From the NCBI GenBank assembly GCA_900491605.1, contig UESW01004237.1, positions 140,804-204,803 on the forward strand: a stretch of 64,000 nt of DNA. Direction: 5' to 3'. The translations under genes were made by a program, and so were the position numbers. Under the pieces are notes generated by a model that did not search any database, was not told where the DNA came from, and worked only from the letters and a program-made list of their open reading frames with translations. This DNA comes from Calamus simplicifolius. Taxonomy: Eukaryota > Streptophyta > Magnoliopsida > Arecales > Arecaceae. Of this stretch, positions 57,462-64,000 are shown one piece after another (the first letter of the stretch is position 1; the number at the start of each line of letters is the position of its first letter).

Positions 57462-60400
57462 TTAGCTAGATATATTTTCAAATAGATGGGGGTACTTCAA
57501 TCTCATCTCATCCTCTCGCTCCCATGTAGCCTCCTCTTTTTGATGATTTAACCATTGCACCTTAACTAATGGAATTCTTTTACTGCGGAGCTGCTTAATC
57601 TCCCTACTCAAGATCTTCACTGGTTCTGTTGCAAATGATAAATCCCCCTGTAACTCTATAGTCTCAGACTGAATCACATGAGAGGAATCCGGCACATACC
57701 TCCTAAGCATTGATACATGAAATACATTATGAATCTGAGATAACTCTGGAGGTAAAGCCAATCTATAAGCTAGTGTCCCAACTCTTTCCAGAATTTCATA
57801 GGGTCCAATATACCTGGGACTCAACTTGCCTTTCTTTCCAAATCTCATAATACCTCGCCAAGGAGATACCTTCAGAAAGACTCTATCTCCAACCTCAAAC
57901 TTTACCTCTCTATGCTTTTTATCTGCATAGCTCTTCTGTCTATCCTGGGCTGCCTTTAATTTAGCTCTTATAATTTTAACTTGATCTGCTGTAAGCTGCA
58001 CTAACTCAGGGCCTAACAGCCTTCTCTCTCCCTCCTCATCCCAACACACTGGAGTTCTACATTTTCTCCCATACAAGGCCTCATATGGTGCCATATCAAT
58101 GCTAGAATGGTAGCTGTTATTGTAAGCAAACTCTATTAAAGGTAGATGATCATCCCAGCTACCAGAAAATTCCATGACACAAGCTCTCAGCATATCCTCC
58201 AGTGTCTGGATGGTTCTTTCTGACTGACCATCGGTTTGGGGATGAAATGCTGTACTGAACCTCAATTTAGTCCCCAAAGCTTTCTGTAATTCTGCCCAAA
58301 ATTGAGATGTGAACCTTGGATCCCTATCTGATACTATCGATACTGGCACACCATGCCTACTCACAATTTCATGCACATATAATTCTGCTAATCTATCCAA
58401 GGTAAAGACAATCTTAATAGGCAGAAAATGAGCAGACTTAGTCAATCTATCAACTATCACCCATATAGCATCATTGCCCCTTCTGGTCTTTGGGAGTCCT
58501 ACAACGAAATCCATAGTTATATGCTCCCACTTCCACTCTGGCACAAACAGAGGCTGAAGCTTTCCAGCTGGACACTGATGTTCAGCCTTAATCTGCTGAC
58601 ACACCAAACACTTAGATACATACTCAGCTATCTCCTTTTTCATACCATTCCACCAGTAATTCTGTTTGATAGTTCTATACATCTTAGTACTACCTGGATG
58701 CATTGAATAAGCTGAGCTATGTGCTTCCCTTAAAATCTGATCTTTCACTGATTCCACAGCTGGCACACAAACTCTGCCCTTGAATAATAACACTCCATCA
58801 CCTCTAACAGAAAACTCTGACTGAGACCCACTCTGAATTAAATCTCTAGCTTTAAGCAAATGTAGATCTAGCAACTGAGCTTCTCTTATTTCTTCTAGCA
58901 TTTGGGGTCTCACTCTGAAAGTAGCCAACAAGGCTCCTGATTCTTCTACAGCTAGCTCTGCATCTAACCTCCTTAACTCAATCATCAAGGGTAGCTGTAC
59001 GGTTCTGATAGAAGCCAATGTGGCCATAGACTTTCGACTCAAGGCATCAGCCACAACATTAGCTTTCCCTGGGTGATACTCAATAGTGCAATCATAGTCT
59101 TTAATCAATTCAATCCATCTTCTCTGCCTTAAATTCAATTCCTTCTGGGTCAGAATATATTTCAAGCTCTTATGATCAGTAAATATCTGCATCTTCTTCC
59201 ATACAAGTAGTGCCTCCAAACCTTCAATGCAAATATAACAGCAGCTAACTCCAAATCATGGGTGGGGTAATTCTTTTCATGGGATCTCAACTGTCTAGAT
59301 ATATAAGCCACTACTTTCCCATTCTGCATTAAAACACACCCCAAACCCTTCAATGAGGCATCACTATAGATCACATAATCACTGGCACTATCAGGTAGTA
59401 TTAGGATTGGGGCTGAGGTTAATCTCTTTTTCAATTCATCCATACTCTTCTGGCATTCATTAGACCAATCAAACTTGATATTCTTTCTAAGCAGCTTAGT
59501 CATAGGAGAAGCCAAAATCGAGAAATTTTCTATAAATCTTCTATAATATCCTGCTAGCCCCAAGAAACTCCTCACCTCAGTCTGATTGGTAGGTGATACC
59601 CAATTTACTATAGCTTCAATCTTTTGAGGATCTACCATAATACCTTGGCTGAAACTACATGTCCCAAGAACTTTACCTCATCCAGCCAAAATTCACTTTT
59701 ACTAAACTTTGCATATAATTGCTTTTCTCTTAATATCTGCAAAACTGTCCTCAGATGCTGTTCATGCTCTTCACTACTTCTAGAATAAATCAAGATGTCA
59801 TCAATGAATACTATCACAAATTTATCTAGATACTCTTGAAATACTTGATTCATCAGACCCATAAAAGCAGCTGGAGCATTTGTCAAGCCAAATGGCATTA
59901 CCAAGAACTCATAATGACCATATCTGGTCCTGAAAGCAGTCTTAGATATATCCTCATTCTTTATTCTCAATTGATGATACCCAGATCTCAGATCAATCTT
60001 TGAAAACACTGCTGCCCCCTGCAGCTGATCAAACAAATCATCGATCCTTGGCAATGGATAATTGTTTCTAATGGTCACCTTGTTCAACTGTCTATAGTCT
60101 ATACACAACCTCAAGGTACCATCCTTTTTCTTCACAAACAACACTGGTGCACCCCATGGTGATATACTGGGTCTAATAAACCCTTTATCCAATAATTCTT
60201 GTAACTGACTTTTCAATTCTTTCAATTCAACTGGAGCCATTCTATAAGGTGCCCTGGCTATTGGTCTGGTATCTGGGGCTAGATCTATACTGAAATCAAA
60301 TCCTCTGTCAGGAGGTAACCCTGGCAGCTCCTCAGGAAATACATCTGAAAAATCCCTTACCACAGGGATATTCGTCAGCTCTAAACCATTGCCCTCTAGG

Positions 60401-60902
60401 CTTACTGCACAAGCTAAATAGGCTTCACATCTCTTTGCTAGCATTTTATTGGCTGACAGAGCTGAAATCACTCCTGAGGGTAACCCCCTCCTATCACCAA
60501 CAAAACAGACCTCTCTATCATCAGAAGTTTGTAACATCACCTCCTTCCTTAAGCAATCTACTCTGGCTCTATGCACAGATAGCCAATCCATCCCCAAAAT
60601 GGCATCAAACTCTTTCAACCTCAAAGGAATCAAATCTGCTGCTAATTTCTGACCTCCACAGAAATATCACAACCTCTATACACTTGGTCTGCTATAAAAG
60701 GCCTCCCTACGGGCATAGATACTACCAACTGACTACCCAACTGGCCCACATCTCTAACTAGATGCTTAGCAAACTCACATGAGATAAATGAATGCGTAGA
60801 TCCAGAATCAATTAAAATATAAGCATCATGATTATCGATGGGTAGCATACCTGTCACCACATCAGGATCAATCTGAGCCTCCTGCCTGGTCATGGCAAAC
60901 AC
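57462..60902 (-). pseudogene. pol of the Del-like element, frames broken
   Basis: The minus-strand order is protease (ILIDSGSTHSFIS, 60902-60642), RT (60633-59632; LRLCIDYRQLNKVTIRNNYP, active site VIVFIDDILIYSR), RNase H (59638-59162; DYVIYSDASLKGLGCVLMQ), and the RNase H end plus integrase in a 585-codon frame (59219-57462). The integrase has CLVCQQIKAEHQ, TMDFVVGLPK, VSDRDPRFTSQFW and HPQTDGQSER. It ends in a chromodomain (VKVQWLNHQKEEATWERED, then MRLKYPHLFE). Frame changes near 60895, 60640, 59635 and 59200 separate domains that are normally in one polyprotein. Catalytic residues are otherwise intact. Confidence 0.9.
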
Positions 60903-62311
60903 TCTGGCCTCGGCCTCGGAATACTGGATGACCCTCCTGGCTGATTAACATTAGGCCCCACCTGACTGGCTGAAGCCACAACACTACCATCACCCCTCCT
61001 ACTAGGCTGTCCCCTTGGCATTACTGGCCCCTGAGGAAGCCCACCAGCCTGCTGCCCTCTCCTAGGGCAATCTCTCTTCAGGTGACCTAGATCACCACAA
61101 ATATAACATCCCTTATTGCCCCTCCTACATTCTCCCAAATGAAGTTTTCCACATACATTACATGGAGGTATATTTCTCCCTCCACCAGAAGGACGACCCT
61201 GCTCCCCTACATCACCAGACACCCTGCTGGTGGCAACCTGAGGCACACCCCCATAAGGCTTTCTTTGAACTGGGCTAGATGCTGACACAGATACTGATCT
61301 TCTGCCCACATCACCAGGGGCTCTAAACCCAGAATAAAACTGTCCAGTCCTCTGGGGTTTCTTAAATGGCTGAGTCCCTCCCGGAGCAGAAGAATAACTA
61401 GGAGCACTTCTTTTCATTCTATCCTGCCTCCTACTCATATATTCTTTTTCAATCTCCTCGGCTTTGAGTGCTCCCTGCACCAACTCAGAGTAACTATTGT
61501 AGGTCTGCATACAGGTCTTGGCTTTAATAGGGAGATTCAATCCATCCTGGAATAGTCGACATCTCTCCCTCTCATCAGCCACCAAGGCCCTAGCAAACTG
61601 AGATAACTCCACAAAAGTGGCTTCATAATCTGCCACGGACATCCTCCCCTGAGTCAGACAAAGGAAATCCCTCCTCTTCTGATCCCTATAAATCTCAGAA
61701 TAATATTGCTGATGAAATTCTCTTCTAAAATTTTCCCATGTCAACTCCACTCCCTGGGGCTGCCTGCCCTGAATAGATCTCCACCAACTCTGGGCTCTAC
61801 CCTCCAGTAAAAAGGTGGCAATACTCAGCCTCTGCTCCTCAGAGCATCCCATCACATCAAATACTCTCTCGATCCTCTGCAGCCATGCCCCGGCCTGAAT
61901 AGGATCAGTAGTTCCCTGGAACTCCAGAGCCCCTAACTTTCTGGCTCTTTCCACATTCCTCACAACCTCCGTATTTTTAGATGGAAGGCTAGAACTAGCA
62001 CCCACAGCTGCTACCACAGCCTGAGTAATCATGCCTACCAACTCTGACATACTAGGCCCCTGAGTCTGTACTCGAGATGGGTCTACTGGCACAGGGGTAA
62101 TAGACTGTGAAGAAGACTCTGGCATCTGCTCTGAAGACGCCCTCACTCTAGCCTCATTAGATACTGGCTCGGTGGAATCACTAGAAGCCATTCTATCAAT
62201 TTGACTTCTTCTAACTGACCTTCTGAGTCTACTTTGACCTTTGCTTCTATCCCTGCCTGAAGATTGCTCTGTCTCTCTAGATGCCTTTGTAGTAATCGTC
62301 CTACAAGACAT
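60890..62311 (-). CDS. gag of the Del-like element (intact frame)
   Basis: 473 residues starting MSCRTITTKASRE at 62311. The N-terminus is Ser/Arg-rich. The gag core follows (LGALEFQGTTDPIQAGAWLQ, FLLEGRAQSWWRSI, FVELSQFARALVADERERC). Two cysteine motifs end it (CNVCGKLHLGEC and the zinc knuckle CYICGDLGHLKRDC). It forms the particle shell and binds RNA. It ends just before the protease, which is in another frame; the family usually has one continuous frame, so this is probably a mutation. Confidence 0.9.
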   Translation of the reverse strand: MSCRTITTKASRETEQSSGRDRSKGQSRLRRSVRRSQIDRMASSDSTEPVSNEARVRASSEQMPESSSQSITPVPVDPSRVQTQGPSMSELVGMITQAVVAAVGASSSLPSKNTEVVRNVERARKLGALEFQGTTDPIQAGAWLQRIERVFDVMGCSEEQRLSIATFLLEGRAQSWWRSIQGRQPQGVELTWENFRREFHQQYYSEIYRDQKRRDFLCLTQGRMSVADYEATFVELSQFARALVADERERCRLFQDGLNLPIKAKTCMQTYNSYSELVQGALKAEEIEKEYMSRRQDRMKRSAPSYSSAPGGTQPFKKPQRTGQFYSGFRAPGDVGRRSVSVSASSPVQRKPYGGVPQVATSRVSGDVGEQGRPSGGGRNIPPCNVCGKLHLGECRRGNKGCYICGDLGHLKRDCPRRGQQAGGLPQGPVMPRGQPSRRGDGSVVASASQVGPNVNQPGGSSSIPRPRPECLP

Positions 62312-62407
62312 TATTCATTACATCAGTTTCATCATTCAATAGCTATAATCATAAACATTCAATCATCCTAGACTCATACTCATACTTATTCCCCTAGGAC
62401 CTAATAA

Positions 62408-62425
62408 CCTAGGGCTCTGATACCA
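62408..62425 (-). other. Primer binding site of the Del-like element (tRNA-iMet)
   Basis: The minus strand reads TGGTATCAGAGCCCTAGG, complementary to the 3' end of plant initiator Met-tRNA, five bases from the LTR end. Confidence 0.85.
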
Positions 62426-62430
62426 AAACT

Positions 62431-64000
62431 TGTCAGCTCCCCCTCCTCTCTGGGGCCACCGACAGCACACCTGCACACTTGTGGTAATCGGATAGAGTTT
62501 TACTAGTCTTTATGTAGCGCTCCATAAAGAGCTAGAGAACCCCAACTAATTATCATAAGTGGCAGACACACGAAAACACATCCTGTTAAAAACTTTTCAT
62601 TTTCATCTCAATTATATACACAAATCACTCAATCAACACTAAGCATCAACCTGCTCAGATAATATTTTTCATGACATTCCTCAGGCAGTTTACAAGATCA
62701 CATTCACAATCGACATCAAAATCCTAAGTGCACACATCATGCTCATAATTTTCTCCAAAACATAAGTCTCGTATTCATATCCAAAAAGGTCTAAAACATC
62801 ATTACATCTCACTGTACACATACACATATACAAAATACAAATATCAAACCACACTCTCTCAATATACAAGGCTAGCATTTATACACCTTGCATCCAAGCA
62901 AGCTTCACCAGCTAAGGGTTCTGTCCTGCTTATCTTGTGATCCTGGCAGAAATACTCACTGATCTGAAAGAACATTTAAATCATAGAGGGATGAGACCTA
63001 AGTCCCAGTGACTGGATAACCATCTAACTATGGAGAAATAGAGAACCATAACCTCTTATTTCAATCGTATGCTGATACTATTTAGCTTGTACAACTCAAA
63101 GTACATTTTTAACATGATATCAGATAAAATAAAATGTAGCTTATTCTTCAAATAACATATCAGTACTGAAATACTCTATAATAACTTTTCACTGAAAGAT
63201 AACTCATTAAGATAAAAATCCATGCATTACAATATGAAGATATGCATTCTTTATCTACAACCCAGACTCCCATCGGATCTGCTTGCCCACTGGCATCTCA
63301 AGTAAGCTCTCCCTCTCGGGATAACTATTTGGCCCATTGGCCCTTTTTATATCACAACATATGCTTTTAGATCTCATGATGCTGGGCTGTGTGTGTAATG
63401 CCTCTGAGGTACCACCCTACAGTCGCCCTTCGTAGGTGTACTCTCATCGGGTGCGTGACTAGCAACAGGATCCCCGCACAAATAGCACCCCTTACCCGTG
63501 CGGTTCACCTGGCAAAGTGCTTTGTTCCTTAACCCTGGAACCTCGGGTTTTCTCTCTGCCCCCACGGGCTATATATAGTAATCAGCTCCACTGAGCTATG
63601 ATTCATGCCCCCACGGGCTGCTCACAACCAGCCCCACTGGTCTGGTTAAGCGTGCACTCACCCCTGATTCTGGGGTTCATCGTACGATTGTTCGCAAGGA
63701 GGTGCCGGCTCGATAGTAGTGTGCAATGCTCATGCTACAGTACAGTCTAAAGGGTGATCAGCCCCCTAGCTGCCTGATGCTCAGTATGATACATACATCA
63801 TTTGTAAAGCTTTATCATGCAAATATGCCATGTATACATTAAAAATCCCTCATCGAAACTCATGCTTATGTGTTTATGCTCAAAACTCATGCTCGAAACT
63901 CATGCTTATTTCTTTATGCTTAAAACTCATGCTCAAAACTCATTTATCAGAATATCATATACTAGGTTCTCATTTCTCATATTTAAAACATAACATAATA
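62431..64000 (-). mobile_element. Right LTR (5' LTR of the minus-strand Del-like element), cut by window end
   Basis: It starts TGTCAGCTCC like 54507 and runs in parallel with it. Differences noticed include two substitutions in the first 40 bases, a one-base deletion (CATCGGGATC versus CATCGGATC) and a seven-base insertion near 63905. About 1.35 kb should remain outside the window. Confidence 0.92.

Larger units (their letters stand above)
54507..64000 (-). mobile_element. Del/Tekay-like chromodomain gypsy element, minus strand (partial)
   Basis: Two long terminal repeats (54507-57426 and 62431 to beyond 64000) flank an inverted gag-pol. On the minus strand the order is PBS TGGTATCAGAGCCC (62408-62425), gag (62311-60890), protease, RT, RNase H, integrase with chromodomain (to 57462), and PPT (57427-57441). 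The initiator-Met PBS, long LTRs and chromodomain are typical of the Del/Tekay lineage. The two LTRs are nearly identical over the visible 1.57 kb, so the insertion is recent. Confidence 0.92.

Overview
The window is nuclear DNA of a flowering plant, most likely a monocot. The evidence is a GC-rich intronless GRAS gene closest to the LATERAL SUPPRESSOR/MONOCULM1 type, a plant PP2C gene with canonical GT-AG introns, and a dense layer of plant Ty3/gypsy LTR retrotransposons and RTE-type LINEs. Very long TE-filled introns fit large monocot genomes such as palms, but the species is inference.

Layout. 1-3082: AT-rich DNA with a decayed L1-type LINE 3' end (RNase H, minus strand). 3083-33262: a five-exon PP2C phosphatase gene on the plus strand. 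Exon 1 (3083-3474) is separated from exon 2 (29413) by a 25.9 kb intron, and that intron holds a three-level nested insertion. An RTE LINE (6083-27742, 16-bp target duplication) is split by a Tat-like gypsy element (6672-25207, TSD CACCG/CACCA). That element is split in turn by a chromodomain gypsy element (16927-24200, TSD GTTTT). The Tat-like element also carries a 75-bp tandem array and a multi-exon antisense ORF between integrase and 3' LTR.

33263-45872: intergenic DNA with a MITE-like element, a decayed LTR/PBS, a second internally deleted RTE LINE (minus) and a complete solo LTR (39990-41798) containing a 91-bp tandem array. 45873-47168: the intronless LAS/MOC1-like GRAS transcription factor. 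47169-52419: downstream DNA with few recognisable transposons. 52420-54506: the 5' LTR (with a roughly 59-bp tandem array) and gag start of a third Tat-like element. Its gag is interrupted at 54507 by a young Del/Tekay-like gypsy element on the minus strand, which runs past the window end.

Only two host genes are supported: a PP2C-type Ser/Thr phosphatase (signal dephosphorylation, perhaps membrane-anchored by an MGxC N-terminus) and a GRAS regulator of axillary meristem initiation. Nothing in the sequence links their functions. Everything else is transposable elements, satellites born inside them, or AT-rich spacer. Junctions were located by matching terminal repeats and target-site duplications by eye.
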